Below are positions 1 to 8,674 of a DNA stretch of 64,000 bases, one piece after another. The first letter of the stretch is position 1. Each line of letters opens with the position of its first letter. The stretch spans positions 1,406,075 through 1,470,074 of the forward strand of contig NC_020302.1 of NCBI RefSeq assembly GCF_000341345.1, written 5' to 3'. Source of the stretch: Corynebacterium halotolerans YIM 70093 = DSM 44683 (GTDB lineage Bacteria > Actinomycetota > Actinomycetes > Mycobacteriales > Mycobacteriaceae). A program made the position numbers and the translations under genes. A model generated the notes under the pieces. It was not told the origin of the DNA. It worked only from the letters and a program-made list of their open reading frames with translations, and ran no database searches.

Positions 1-300
<300 letters not shown>

Positions 301-330
301 GCCCCCGGTAGCACCGTTTCATCCCTGAGA

Positions 331-361
331 AAGGGGTCCGCGTTCACCGCGGGCCCCTTTT
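331..361 (+). terminator. Rho-independent terminator after ilvC
   Basis: A 12-bp stem with one G-T pair (AAGGGGTCCGCG against CGCGGGCCCCTT), a 4-base loop and a short T run. It ends the ilvC transcript before the CDF transporter gene. Confidence 0.8.
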
Positions 362-427
362 CGGCGTCTCCGCCCGCATCTCCGCACCAGTAGTTTTCAA
401 TAGGTTTTCAATAAGGCGCCAACGGGC

Positions 428-433
428 TAGGCT
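428..433 (+). promoter_or_regulatory. -10 hexamer TAGGCT, leaderless promoter of the CDF gene
   Basis: TAGGCT lies 6 bases before the ATG at 440 and there is no ribosome-binding site, so the transcript probably begins at or next to the start codon. Confidence 0.55.
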
Positions 434-439
434 GGAAAC

Positions 440-1381
440 ATGTTCTCCCACGGCCACCATGAGGATCACGGCCGGCACGGCCACGATCACACCCACGCCC
501 CGAGTGGTTCTTTCAAGGCGCTCGTCGGCGTGCTCGCGCTGACCGGCACGATCTTCTTCGCCGAGCTGATCGCGGGCGTCGTCTCCGGCTCGCTGGCGCT
601 GCTGTCGGACGCCATGCACATGCTCTCGGACTCGACCGGGCTGCTCATCGCCCTGGTGGCCATGCTCCTCGGCCGCCGGGCGGCCACCCACCGGGCGACC
701 TACGGTCACCGCCGCGTCGAGGTGCTCGCCGCGATGGTCAACGCCACCGCGGTCACCGCGATCTCGATCTGGATCGTCATCAGCGCGATCGGCCGCCTCG
801 GGGGGCACCACCCGATCGACACCGACCTGATGCTCATCGTCGCCGTCATCGGCCTGTGCGCCAACGCCGTCTCGGCGTTCATCCTGGTGCGCCGCCAGCA
901 CGAGAGCCTCAATCTGCGGGGCGCCTACCTGCACGTGCTCTCGGATCTCATCGGTTCGATGGCGGTCATCATCGCGGGCCTGGTCATCCGGTTCACGGGC
1001 TGGTTGCCGGCGGACACCATCGCCTCGCTGTTCATCGCCGCCCTCGTCCTGCCGCGGTCCCTGCGCCTGCTGTGGGAATCGGTCTCGGTGCTGATGAACC
1101 GGGTCCCGCGCGGCGTCAACACCCGCGAGGTGGAGGCCGCGCTGACGGATCTGCGCGGGGTGACCGGCGTGCACGACCTGCACATCTGGAGCACCGACGG
1201 CACGGAGCCGCTGGCCACCTGCCACCTCGTCGTCGCCGACGGGGAGATCATCGACGGCGGTTCCGGGGGTGAGTGCCCCGTCCTGGACTCCGCCCAGGCC
1301 CGGCTGCGCGACTTCGGCATCCACCACTCCACCATCCAGCTCGAGCGGACCGGGCACGCGCACCACGAGGAGGTCTGTTGA
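440..1381 (+). CDS. Cation diffusion facilitator (zinc-type efflux transporter)
   Basis: Inner-membrane metal/proton antiporter of 313 residues, probably exporting Zn2+ (possibly Co2+ or Cd2+). The N-terminus is a histidine-rich loop (HGHHEDHGRHGHDHTH), a usual metal-binding feature of zinc-type CDFs. About six membrane segments follow between residues 25 and 210. The paired HxxxD motifs of the transport site are visible: HMLSD in helix 2 and HVLSD in helix 5. The C-terminal cytoplasmic domain contains GVHDLHIWS, the conserved CDF dimer domain. The gene stands alone between the ilvC terminator and the DUF262 gene. Metal specificity is inferred from the motifs only. Confidence 0.92.
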   Translation: MFSHGHHEDHGRHGHDHTHAPSGSFKALVGVLALTGTIFFAELIAGVVSGSLALLSDAMHMLSDSTGLLIALVAMLLGRRAATHRATYGHRRVEVLAAMVNATAVTAISIWIVISAIGRLGGHHPIDTDLMLIVAVIGLCANAVSAFILVRRQHESLNLRGAYLHVLSDLIGSMAVIIAGLVIRFTGWLPADTIASLFIAALVLPRSLRLLWESVSVLMNRVPRGVNTREVEAALTDLRGVTGVHDLHIWSTDGTEPLATCHLVVADGEIIDGGSGGECPVLDSAQARLRDFGIHHSTIQLERTGHAHHEEVC

Positions 1382-1416
1382 TCTCCGCTGCACCGGTGGG
1401 AAGTCGGGGTGGTGGT

Positions 1417-1422
1417 TAGACT
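1417..1422 (+). promoter_or_regulatory. -10 hexamer TAGACT before the DUF262 gene
   Basis: TAGACT ends 7 bases before the ATG at 1430. This supports starting the gene at 1430 rather than at the in-frame GTG at 1409, which lies upstream of the hexamer. Confidence 0.5.
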
Positions 1423-1429
1423 CGGATCC

Positions 1430-3223
1430 ATGGGTTTCACGACGCCGAGCTACGGCCTGACCGACCTGTTCGCCCGCATCGACCGCGGAGACCTGCAGCT
1501 GCCTGATTTCCAGCGCGCCTACGCCTGGGACGTCGACCGCATCCGCGCGCTCGTCGTCAGTGTCCTGCGTGGTTACCCGGTCGGCTCCCTGCTCGCGCTC
1601 GACACCCGCGGCGAGCCCATGCGCTTCCGGCCGCGTCCCATCGCGGGTGCCCCGGACACCGGGCACGATCCGGGTCTGCTGCTGCTCGACGGCCAGCAGC
1701 GTCTGACCACCCTGTACCACTGTCTGCGCGGGGACGGGTACGTCGACACCGTCGACTTCCGGTCCAAGCGCATCCGCCGCACTTTCTGGGTCGACATCGC
1801 CCGGGCCGTCGAGGCCCCCGTCATGCCGGACGAGGCCGTGTTCGCCGTCGACGAGAACGGCGGGCTCCGCTCGCACTTCGGCCCGTCCCTCCCCGGTGGC
1901 CTCGCCGATCGGGAGGACGCCCTCGCCGCCGGGTGTGTACCGGTCTCCGCCCTGCTGGGGGAGGAGGCCACTGATCTGCTCTTCGATCTCGCCGCCCTGG
2001 ACGACGGGCGACGGCGCGACGACGTCAAGGCCTTCTACGACCGCATTGTCCGGCCACTGTCGGCCTACGACATCCCGATGATCCGGCTGGGCCGGGAGAC
2101 CGCGCAGGCGGGCATCGGGTCGATCTTCGCGCAGGCCAACTCCGCGGGCCTGCAGATGGACGTCTTCGAACTGCTCACGGCCGTCTTCGCCTCCGAGGAC
2201 CCCGATTTCCGGCTCTCGGACGACTGGGCCGGAACCGAACGTCATCTGCGCGACTACCCGGCGCTCGACGACATCGGCCGCACCGAGTTCCTCACGGCCG
2301 TCTCCCTGCTGGTCACCGGTCGCCGCGGGCACGCCGCCGGCCAACGCGAGGACATCCTCAATCTGAGCCTGGGAGAGTACCGCGCCGCGACGAGGGAACT
2401 GCGCATCACCTTCCGGGAGGCCGCCGAGTTCCTCTCCCAGCGCTGCATCCTCAGCACCGCGCAGGTCCCCTACACCGCCCAGCTCATCCCACTGGCGGTG
2501 ATCCTCGCCCTGCTCACCGACACCCCGCGGGCGTTGGCCTCGTCGCGGGGCTGGGACCGGCTCAACCAGTGGTTCTGGTGCGGTGTCCTCGGTGAACTCT
2601 ACGGTTCCGCGGCCGTGATCCACCGCGCCGCCCGCGACGTCGACCAGGTCACCGCCTGGATCCGGGGTGAGGTGGGGGAGGTGCCCCAGTCCGTGGCCGA
2701 CGCCACCTTCGCCGAGTCCCGTTTCTTCTCCGTACGGGAGGACTCCGGCGCCCACCAGGGCATCTACGCCCTGCTCATGGGGCGCGGGGCCCGCGACTGG
2801 CGCACCGCCCAGCCCTTCGACCGCTGGACCTTCGGTGACCTCAACCCCGGTTTCCACCACATCTTCCCGCTGGAGTGGTGCCGGGAGCGCGGGGTGGATC
2901 CCGTGCTGGCCGACAGTGTCCTCAACCGCACCCCGATGGGCAAGCGCACCGAGGTCGTGCTCGAGGGGTATTCGCCCTCGCGTTACCTGATCCGCGTCCA
3001 GTCCAAGTCCCTGATGGAGGACTCCGAGTTCGACACCGTGCTGGCCACCCACGAACTCGATCCCGAACTGCTGCGGGAGGGCGACGTCGACGCCTTTCTC
3101 GCCGACCGTCGTGCGCGGCTGGTCCGCGTCGTGGAGCACGCCATGGGCAAACCGGTCATCCGTGATGTCGACGACGCCAACCTGGCCGGCGGTGACGAGG
3201 GGCCGGATGCGTTCGAGCGCTAG
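1430..3223 (+). CDS. DUF262 domain protein with C-terminal HNH-like motif (GmrSD-type candidate)
   Basis: A 597-residue protein. The N-terminal DUF262 domain (about 5-260) has the family motifs LPDFQRAYAWD, GYPVGSLL and DGQQRLTTL; the DGQQR element is tied to nucleotide hydrolysis in GmrS and related enzymes. Near residues 485-520 the sequence FHHIFPLEWC followed by LNRTPMGKRT resembles the HNH-type nuclease motif of DUF1524 in GmrD. One polypeptide could therefore combine the NTPase and nuclease parts of a modification-dependent (type IV) restriction enzyme. No methyltransferase or other defence gene is adjacent. Many DUF262 proteins have no tested function, so restriction activity is inference. 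The ATG at 1430 is chosen from the -10 hexamer. Confidence 0.82.
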   Translation: MGFTTPSYGLTDLFARIDRGDLQLPDFQRAYAWDVDRIRALVVSVLRGYPVGSLLALDTRGEPMRFRPRPIAGAPDTGHDPGLLLLDGQQRLTTLYHCLRGDGYVDTVDFRSKRIRRTFWVDIARAVEAPVMPDEAVFAVDENGGLRSHFGPSLPGGLADREDALAAGCVPVSALLGEEATDLLFDLAALDDGRRRDDVKAFYDRIVRPLSAYDIPMIRLGRETAQAGIGSIFAQANSAGLQMDVFELLTAVFASEDPDFRLSDDWAGTERHLRDYPALDDIGRTEFLTAVSLLVTGRRGHAAGQREDILNLSLGEYRAATRELRITFREAAEFLSQRCILSTAQVPYTAQLIPLAVILALLTDTPRALASSRGWDRLNQWFWCGVLGELYGSAAVIHRAARDVDQVTAWIRGEVGEVPQSVADATFAESRFFSVREDSGAHQGIYALLMGRGARDWRTAQPFDRWTFGDLNPGFHHIFPLEWCRERGVDPVLADSVLNRTPMGKRTEVVLEGYSPSRYLIRVQSKSLMEDSEFDTVLATHELDPELLREGDVDAFLADRRARLVRVVEHAMGKPVIRDVDDANLAGGDEGPDAFER

Positions 3224-4106
3224 CCTGACGCTGCTGTTCGCCGCCGTTCTGGCCCTGGGCGGGTGCGGGGTTGCGGGGCAGGGGCCGGATCCGACGGCCT
3301 CCCCGGCCACCGCGACGACGGGGGAGCACCCTCTACGGGAGGCACGGGCGGCCAATCAGTCCCGTTACGTCACCCCGGCCTTCCCGGACACCCCCATGGT
3401 GCTCGACGACCCCAACGGTCTGGAGACGAGCCGGTTGTTCTTCGAGCAGTCGGGCACCGTCGTCGTCGCCGGTCCGTCGGATGCGGCGCAGCTGCGTGCG
3501 GCGTCAATAGCCGTAGCCTCGCACGCGCCGATGCTCAGTTACAGCGATGAGACGCACCACCCGATCGTCGCCGAGATCGAGCGGCTGGGTGCCTCCCGCG
3601 TCCTGCTCGTCGGGGATGTCCAGCTGGCCACCACCTCCGGGAGTCGCGAGGTGATCCGGGATCCCGGCACGCTCGAGGCGCTCGACTACCTCACCGCCCG
3701 CCGGTTCACCGGGCAGACCGTCCCCGCTCCCGGGGACATGGTGGCGGACCTCGCCGCGCTGGAGCCGGGCGGCAGTGTTCTGCTGGTCCCGGCGTGGGAG
3801 CAGCTGCCCGAGATCCCCGCGGAGGAGGCGAACCTGCCGGCCTTTCCGGCGCAGTCGCGTCGCGACGCCCGCGCGGCGCCGGTGGTGATCGCCACCGCGG
3901 CGAGCCCCGTGGTCTCGGTCGCCAACGCCCGCAGCTACGGCGCCGACGTCAGCGTGCTCCCCGATCCGGATCCGGCCTCCTCGCTGGCCTCGATGAAGAC
4001 GGTGGCGGGACTGGCGGACCGGCCGCTCATCGCGCTCGGCGGGCAGTTCGGCTCATCGGAGGAGCTGGTGGAACGCATTCGGGCGGGGGAGGAGAAGTAC
4101 AGCTGA
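3207..4106 (+). CDS. Putative lipoprotein with cell-wall-binding-repeat-2-like domain
   Basis: A 299-residue exported protein. The ATG at 3207 gives MRSSASLTLLFAAVLALGGC, a lipoprotein signal peptide with lipobox LGGC; starts further upstream would put non-signal sequence in front. The gene overlaps the end of the DUF262 gene by 17 bases. Residues about 65-140 (SGTVVVAGPSDAAQLRAAS, then APML, then EIERLGASRVLLVG) have the pattern of CWB2 repeats (PF04122) and align clearly with the lipoprotein at 13248-14849. It keeps only the N-terminal half of that longer paralogue. Likely anchored on the outer face of the membrane; function unknown. Confidence 0.8.
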   Translation: MRSSASLTLLFAAVLALGGCGVAGQGPDPTASPATATTGEHPLREARAANQSRYVTPAFPDTPMVLDDPNGLETSRLFFEQSGTVVVAGPSDAAQLRAASIAVASHAPMLSYSDETHHPIVAEIERLGASRVLLVGDVQLATTSGSREVIRDPGTLEALDYLTARRFTGQTVPAPGDMVADLAALEPGGSVLLVPAWEQLPEIPAEEANLPAFPAQSRRDARAAPVVIATAASPVVSVANARSYGADVSVLPDPDPASSLASMKTVAGLADRPLIALGGQFGSSEELVERIRAGEEKYS

Positions 4107-4152
4107 TGCCCCATAAAGGGCAGGCGTGATGACGGCGGCGATAGGCGGGGGC

Positions 4153-4158
4153 TAAAGT
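4153..4158 (+). promoter_or_regulatory. Probable -10 element (TAAAGT) of serA
   Basis: TAAAGT lies about 46 bases before the serA GTG. A ribosome-binding site (CAGGAG) sits between them, so this would be a conventional leadered transcript. Confidence 0.4.
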
Positions 4159-4203
4159 GTCATTCGTTCCACAACCATCCGTTCAGAGCAGGAGATATCA
4201 CCA

Positions 4204-5787
4204 GTGAGCCGTCCCGTCGTCCTGATCGCCGACAAACTCGCCCAGTCCACCGTCGATGCCCTCGGAGACTCCGTGGAGGTGCGCTGGGTCGACGGTCCGA
4301 ACCGTCCCGAGCTGCTCGCCGCCGTCCCGGAGGCCGATGCTCTCCTGGTCCGCTCCGCCACCACCGTCGACCGTGAGGTCCTCGAGGCCGCTACGAACCT
4401 GAAGATCGTCGGCCGTGCCGGCGTCGGTCTGGACAACGTCGACATCGAGGCCGCCACCGAGCGCGGCGTCATGGTCGCCAACGCTCCGACCTCGAACATC
4501 CACTCCGCCTGCGAGCACGCCATCTCCCTGCTCCTGTCGACCGCCCGCCAGATCCCGGCCGCGGACGCCACCCTGCGTGAGGGCGAGTGGAAGCGCTCCT
4601 CCTTCAAGGGTGTCGAGATCTTCGGCAAGACCGTCGGAATCGTCGGCTTCGGCCACATCGGCCAGCTGTTCGCCCAGCGCCTGGCAGCCTTCGAGACCGA
4701 GGTCATCGCCTACGACCCGTACGCGAATCCGACCCGCGCCGCTCAGCTGGGTGTCGAGCTCGTCGAGCTCGAGGAGCTGATGGGCCGCGCCGACTTCGTG
4801 ACCATCCACCTGCCCAAGACCAAGGAGACCGCCGGCATGTTCAACGCCGAGCTGCTCTCCAAGTCCAAGAAGGGCCAGATCATCATCAACGCCGCCCGTG
4901 GTGGCTTGGTGGACGAGCAGGCCCTGGCCGACGCCATCAAGGCCGGACAGATCCGTGGCGCCGGCTTCGACGTCTACGCCACCGAGCCCTGCACCGACTC
5001 CCCGCTGTTCGAGCTGGACGAGGTCGTCGTGACCCCGCACCTGGGTGCCTCCACCGCCGAGGCGCAGGACCGCGCCGGCACCGACGTCGCCGACTCCGTG
5101 CTCAAGGCACTGGCCGGCGAGTTCGTCGCCGACGCCGTGAACGTCTCCGGCGGCAGGGTCGGCGAGGAGGTCTCCGTCTGGCTGGATCTCACCCGCAAGC
5201 TCGGCCTGCTGGCCGGCAAGCTGCTGCCCGCCGCCCCGGTCTCCCTCGAGGTCGAGGCCCGCGGCGAGCTGTCCTCCGAGGACGTCTCCGCCCTGGGGCT
5301 GTCCGCCGTCCGGGGCCTGTTCTCCGGTATCATCGAGGAGTCCGTCACCTTCGTCAACGCCCCGACCATCGCCGAGGAGCGCGGTCTGGAGCTGAAGGTC
5401 GACACCGCCACCGAGTCCGTGACCCACCGCAGCGTCGTCGAGGTCAAGGCCATCGGCGCCGGTGGTGAGACCGCCACCGTCGTCGGCGCCCTGACCGGCC
5501 TGGACCGCGTGGAGAAGATCGTGCGCATCAACGGTCGTGGCGTCGACCTGCGCGCCGAGGGCCGCAACCTCTTCCTGCGCTACACCGACGCCCCGGGGGC
5601 GCTGGGCAAGGTGGGCGTCAAGCTGGGCGAGGCCGGCATCAACATTGAGGCGGCCGCCCTGACCCAGGCCGCCAAGGGCGACGGTGCCATCCTGGTCCTG
5701 CGCATCGAGTCCGAGGCCCCCCAGGAGATCGTCGACTCCATCTGCGAGGAGCTCGGCGCCAAGGCCATCCAGCTCAACCTGGACTAG
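4204..5787 (+). CDS. serA: D-3-phosphoglycerate dehydrogenase
   Basis: First enzyme of serine synthesis: 3-phosphoglycerate plus NAD+ gives 3-phosphohydroxypyruvate. At 527 residues it is the long form typical of actinobacteria. Order: substrate and NAD domains (1-310) with GRAGVGLDNVD, the nucleotide motif GFGHIGQLFA and the catalytic Arg/Glu/His elements NAARGGLVDE, FDVYATEP and TPHLGAST; an intervening allosteric (ASB) domain about 320-450; and a C-terminal ACT domain about 455-527 for serine feedback. It starts at GTG 4204 behind a clear AGGAG. A hairpin terminator follows. Confidence 0.97.
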   Translation: MSRPVVLIADKLAQSTVDALGDSVEVRWVDGPNRPELLAAVPEADALLVRSATTVDREVLEAATNLKIVGRAGVGLDNVDIEAATERGVMVANAPTSNIHSACEHAISLLLSTARQIPAADATLREGEWKRSSFKGVEIFGKTVGIVGFGHIGQLFAQRLAAFETEVIAYDPYANPTRAAQLGVELVELEELMGRADFVTIHLPKTKETAGMFNAELLSKSKKGQIIINAARGGLVDEQALADAIKAGQIRGAGFDVYATEPCTDSPLFELDEVVVTPHLGASTAEAQDRAGTDVADSVLKALAGEFVADAVNVSGGRVGEEVSVWLDLTRKLGLLAGKLLPAAPVSLEVEARGELSSEDVSALGLSAVRGLFSGIIEESVTFVNAPTIAEERGLELKVDTATESVTHRSVVEVKAIGAGGETATVVGALTGLDRVEKIVRINGRGVDLRAEGRNLFLRYTDAPGALGKVGVKLGEAGINIEAAALTQAAKGDGAILVLRIESEAPQEIVDSICEELGAKAIQLNLD

Positions 5788-5810
5788 TCCGCACCGGTGC
5801 CACGCCGCGA

Positions 5811-5840
5811 CCCGGCCCCTTCCGAAAGGAGGGGGCCGGG
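5811..5840 (+). terminator. Hairpin terminator after serA
   Basis: A 13-bp stem (CCCGGCCCCTTCC against GGAGGGGGCCGGG) closed by a GAAA tetraloop. The T run after it is weak, but stem strength and position just after serA fit a terminator. Confidence 0.7.
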
Positions 5841-5877
5841 TTCCGTGCGTTCGGGACCCTTCCGCCACCCCAACTGG

Positions 5878-5883
5878 TAAAGT
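5878..5883 (+). promoter_or_regulatory. Probable -10 element (TAAAGT) of leuB
   Basis: TAAAGT lies 40 bases before the leuB ATG and after the serA terminator, so leuB probably has its own promoter. Confidence 0.4.
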
Positions 5884-5922
5884 CGCCTCCAAGTTCATCT
5901 GGTGAGAAAGGATTCCCGCATT

Positions 5923-6939
5923 ATGAAACTGGCAGTCATCGGCGGCGACGGCATCGGCCCCGAGGTCACCGAGGAGGCGCTCAAGGCCCTCCGCGCGGTC
6001 CGCGACGACGTCGAGACCACGGACTACGACCTGGGGGCGCGCCGCTACCTGCGCAACGGCGAGCTGCTCACGGAGGAGGACCTGGCCTCCCTGCGCGGGC
6101 ACGACGCCATCCTGCTCGGCGCCATCGGCGCCCCGGGCGAGGTGCCGCCGGGCGTCCTCGAGCGCGGCCTGCTGCTGAAGATGCGGTTCTCCCTGGATCA
6201 CCACGTCAACCTGCGGCCCGCCAAGCTGTACCCGACCTCGTCCTCCCCGCTGGCGGAGCCGGGGGAGATCGACTTCGTCGTGGTCCGCGAGGGCACCGAG
6301 GGCCTCTACGCCGGCAACGGTGGCGGTCTGCGCGTCGGCACCCCGCACGAGGTGGCCTCCGAGGTCTCCCAGAACACCCGCTACGGCGTCGAACGCGTCG
6401 TCCGCGACGCCTTCGAGCGCGCCATGGGCCGCCGCCGGCACCTGACCCTGGTCCACAAGACCAACGTGCTCGTCAACGCCGGTTCGCTGTGGCAGCGCAC
6501 CGTCGACGAGGTCGCCACGGAGTACCCCGAGGTCACCGTCGAGTACAACCACATCGACGCCGCGACCATCTACATGGTCACCGATCCGGCGCGCTACGAC
6601 GTGATCGTCACCGACAACCTCTTCGGCGACATCCTCACCGACCTGGCCGGCGCGGTCACCGGTGGCATCGGGCTGGCGGCCTCCGGCAACATCGACGCCA
6701 CCCGCACCAACCCGTCGATGTTCGAGCCGGTGCACGGCTCCGCCCCGGACATCGCGGGGCAGGGGATCGCCGATCCGTCGGCGGCCATCCTCTCCGTGGC
6801 CCTCATGCTGCGCCACCTCGGCGACGAGGACAACGCCGCACGGATCGAGTCCGTCGTGGCCGAGGACGTCGCCGCGCGTGGCGACGCCCCGGTGCGCACT
6901 ACCGAGGTGGGCGACCGCATCGCCGCCGCGCTGAAGTAG
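5923..6939 (+). CDS. leuB: 3-isopropylmalate dehydrogenase
   Basis: Third step of leucine synthesis: oxidises and decarboxylates 3-isopropylmalate with NAD+. The 338 residues have the normal length for the actinobacterial form. Visible motifs are [10 protein letters not shown] at the N-terminus, [16 protein letters not shown] for substrate binding, [10 protein letters not shown] for the metal aspartates, and [19 protein letters not shown] for NAD binding. The ATG at 5923 has AGAAAGGA ten bases upstream; an upstream in-frame GTG at 5902 precedes that site and is unlikely. It is followed by a strong terminator. leuC and leuD lie separately near 28-30 kb. Confidence 0.96.
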   Translation: MKLAVIGGDGIGPEVTEEALKALRAVRDDVETTDYDLGARRYLRNGELLTEEDLASLRGHDAILLGAIGAPGEVPPGVLERGLLLKMRFSLDHHVNLRPAKLYPTSSSPLAEPGEIDFVVVREGTEGLYAGNGGGLRVGTPHEVASEVSQNTRYGVERVVRDAFERAMGRRRHLTLVHKTNVLVNAGSLWQRTVDEVATEYPEVTVEYNHIDAATIYMVTDPARYDVIVTDNLFGDILTDLAGAVTGGIGLAASGNIDATRTNPSMFEPVHGSAPDIAGQGIADPSAAILSVALMLRHLGDEDNAARIESVVAEDVAARGDAPVRTTEVGDRIAAALK

Positions 6940-6966
6940 GGCCTGCCGAGGGGCCGGGGAAACCCG

Positions 6967-6996
6967 ACCGCCGTCCGGATCCGGACGGCGGTTTTT
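6967..6996 (+). terminator. Rho-independent terminator after leuB
   Basis: A perfect 26-base palindrome (ACCGCCGTCCGGA and its complement) followed by a T run. It separates leuB from the opposite-strand DUF222/HNH gene. Confidence 0.88.
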
Positions 6997-7017
6997 CCGT
7001 GCCCGGAGGCGAAGCCG

Positions 7018-8288
7018 TCAGAAGGGTGGTGGGGTGTCCTCCTCGGGGATGCCGTTGTCCTGGTCGTGGAGTCGTTTGCGGTGTTGGGCCTCCTGGCGGG
7101 CGCGGTGGTTGCGCTCCTCGCGGCGGCTGTGAAGGGACTGCAGCCACAGGCGGGATGTCCGGGACAAGGGGCCTTCGGGTTCGGTGCAGGTGAAGCGTCC
7201 GTCGTCGTGGAGCCAGATGATGTCCCCGGTGTGCGGGTTCATGAAGTAGAACACGACTCCGGAGGTCTTCAGGTTGTGGTCCCTGCGGCACAGTGAGGCG
7301 AGGTTTCCCGGCGTGGTGGGCCCGCCGTCGGCGTGGTTGACGCGGTGATCCATCTCGCAGTCGTCGGCAGATTTTCCGCAGTCAGGGCAACGGCAGACCC
7401 CGTCACGGCCGACCACGTAGGCACGCATCGCGGCGGGGGTCTGATAGGCGCCGGTGGTGGTGTCGGCAACCTGGTCGATATCGCGGACCTGGGTGGCGCG
7501 GGCGACCCACTCGTCGGTGGTGGCCCGGTCGAGCCAGCCGGCTTTGGGTAGGTAGGCCGGGGCGTCGGGGACATCCATCGCCCGGTAGAGGTCGAGGATG
7601 ACCTTGACCCCCTCATCGCCCATCAGGAGCCTGACGAGTGCCGTGGTGAGGGTGATCTTCTCCGCCTCGGCCAGGGCGCGGACACGCGCGTCGACGGCGA
7701 CGGCGTCGGCCGGGGTGAGACGGGCGGTGAGTTCGGCGGTGCCGTCGTCGTGGAATTGCAGGGCGTAGGAGTGATCCGGCACGTCGGGTCCGTCCTCGTC
7801 GTCGACGGCGATGGAGTCGTCGAGTTCGGTGAGGATGGCGTGGATTTTCGCGACAATGGTTTTGTGGCCGGGCAGGTGCTGGTTCGGCTTCGTCGGTGTC
7901 AGGTAGTCGGTGAGTTGGCGGTCGAGCTCCGCGAAGTAGTTGCGTCGGCGGGTGCCAGGGCCCGGTCGATGGCCTGCAGGCGGTGCAGGTCCAGGTGGAA
8001 GAGCTCCTCCTGCAGCGCCTGCAGGCGGGGGAGTTCTGCCAGGGTGAGCAGGGCGTTGATCGCATTGTAGTTGTAGCGTCTCGGCTTGCCGGTCACCCGG
8101 GACAGCGAGCTGGCGAGCGCGTCGCAGTCCCGCTCCGGGTTGAGAACGTCGGCTTTACGCTTCCAGAAGCGGTACTCGGCCGCGCGCAGAGCGGTGGTGT
8201 CGACGGCGTCCGGATCGAGGGCGTTGTTGACGGTGTAGAAGGCCGGCGGATTGCTCGGTGGGGCGGTGGTCAGGGTGGTCGTGGTCAC
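7018..8288 (-). pseudogene. DUF222/HNH endonuclease (13E12 repeat family), frameshifted
   Basis: Two reading frames together cover one DUF222/HNH protein. The 5' part starts at GTG 8288 behind AGGAGGT and runs about 115 residues to LAPAD; the rest continues in another frame as NYFAELDRQLTDYLTPTKP and on to the stop at 7018. The intact paralogue at 41334-42584 reads LAPADRDHLPEVDEQLTDYL at this point, so one missing C near 7943-7946 (GACCGC read as GACGC) explains the break. The HNH motif is intact (C..C, DHRVNHADGGPTTPGNL, LC..DHNLK). Either a genuine inactivating deletion or a sequencing error. DUF222/HNH proteins are multicopy repeat-element genes in actinobacteria (REP13E12 in mycobacteria). 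Confidence 0.85.
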
Positions 8289-8411
8289 GGTGGGCAGGTC
8301 ACCTCCTGGGAAGGTGGGCTGGTCGTGGGACGAGAACCTGGTCAGGTATTAGATTGCGTGTTCGAAACTGAAGCTACAACACCGTCCGGACACAACCCCC
8401 ATAACGGGGGT
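8289..8411 (-). repeat. Conserved 5' block of DUF222/HNH element, copy 1
   Basis: Shares many short stretches in order with 42585-42720: CAGG.CACCTCCTGG, AAGGTGG, GTCGTGGG, GTTCGA, CCGGACACA and a C-run/G-run hairpin. Homology therefore extends beyond the coding sequence, as expected for copies of a repeat element. Confidence 0.6.
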
Positions 8412-8592
8412 AAGGCCAGCGTGACCAGGCCAATTCAAGGTTTTCCGGGAAGGTTCGGCGCGCGATATTGGAACACTTCGGCGGTGCGCGGTCCCCCGGA
8501 GGGCTGGCCTGGCGGGTGGGCGTGGCGTCGGGACGGGGACGGGCCCGTGCCCCGTTGCCCGCCCCAAAGGGCACCCTTCCGTCTTGTCATAT
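8289..8592. other. Intergenic region between the DUF222/HNH gene and the iron operon
   Basis: About 300 bases without a gene. The first 130 or so resemble the sequence upstream of the second DUF222/HNH copy (42585-42720), including a strong Shine-Dalgarno complement and a C-run/G-run hairpin at 8395-8411. In 8440-8592 I see nothing recognisable before the DtxR-like boxes. Confidence 0.5.
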
Positions 8593-8611
8593 TAAGGGCA
8601 GGCTAACCTGG
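8593..8611 (+). promoter_or_regulatory. DtxR-like iron box 1
   Basis: Matches 14 of 19 positions of the corynebacterial DtxR consensus TTAGGTTAGSCTAACCTAA; the right half GGCTAACCT is perfect. It lies about 80 bases before the binding-protein gene of an iron-siderophore operon, where DtxR-Fe2+ repression is expected. Confidence 0.7.
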
Positions 8612-8612
8612 G

Positions 8613-8631
8613 CAAGGTAAAGCAAACCTAA
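8613..8631 (+). promoter_or_regulatory. DtxR-like iron box 2
   Basis: A second site matching 14 of 19 positions of the same consensus (AAGGTAAAGCAAACCTAA core), one base after box 1. Centre-to-centre spacing is 20 bases, about two helical turns, so two dimers could bind the same face. Confidence 0.6.
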
Positions 8632-8674
8632 ATAGAGGGCGATATTCGTCTCCTGCCGTCCGGAAGGAGAGCAC

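Noticed and set aside
344..3355. A roughly 1000-codon open frame on the minus strand
   Set aside because: It runs antisense to the CDF and DUF262 genes and its product is low-complexity (G, V, E, D, Q-rich); it is a by-product of high GC and codon bias on the plus strand. The same applies to long minus frames at 4198-6816, 13320-15731, 35711-37261, 37116-39299, 48544-50031, 54267-56363 and others.
5902..5922. GTG start for leuB seven codons upstream
   Set aside because: It lies upstream of the ribosome-binding site that serves the ATG at 5923, and LeuB homologues begin at the [10 protein letters not shown] equivalent.
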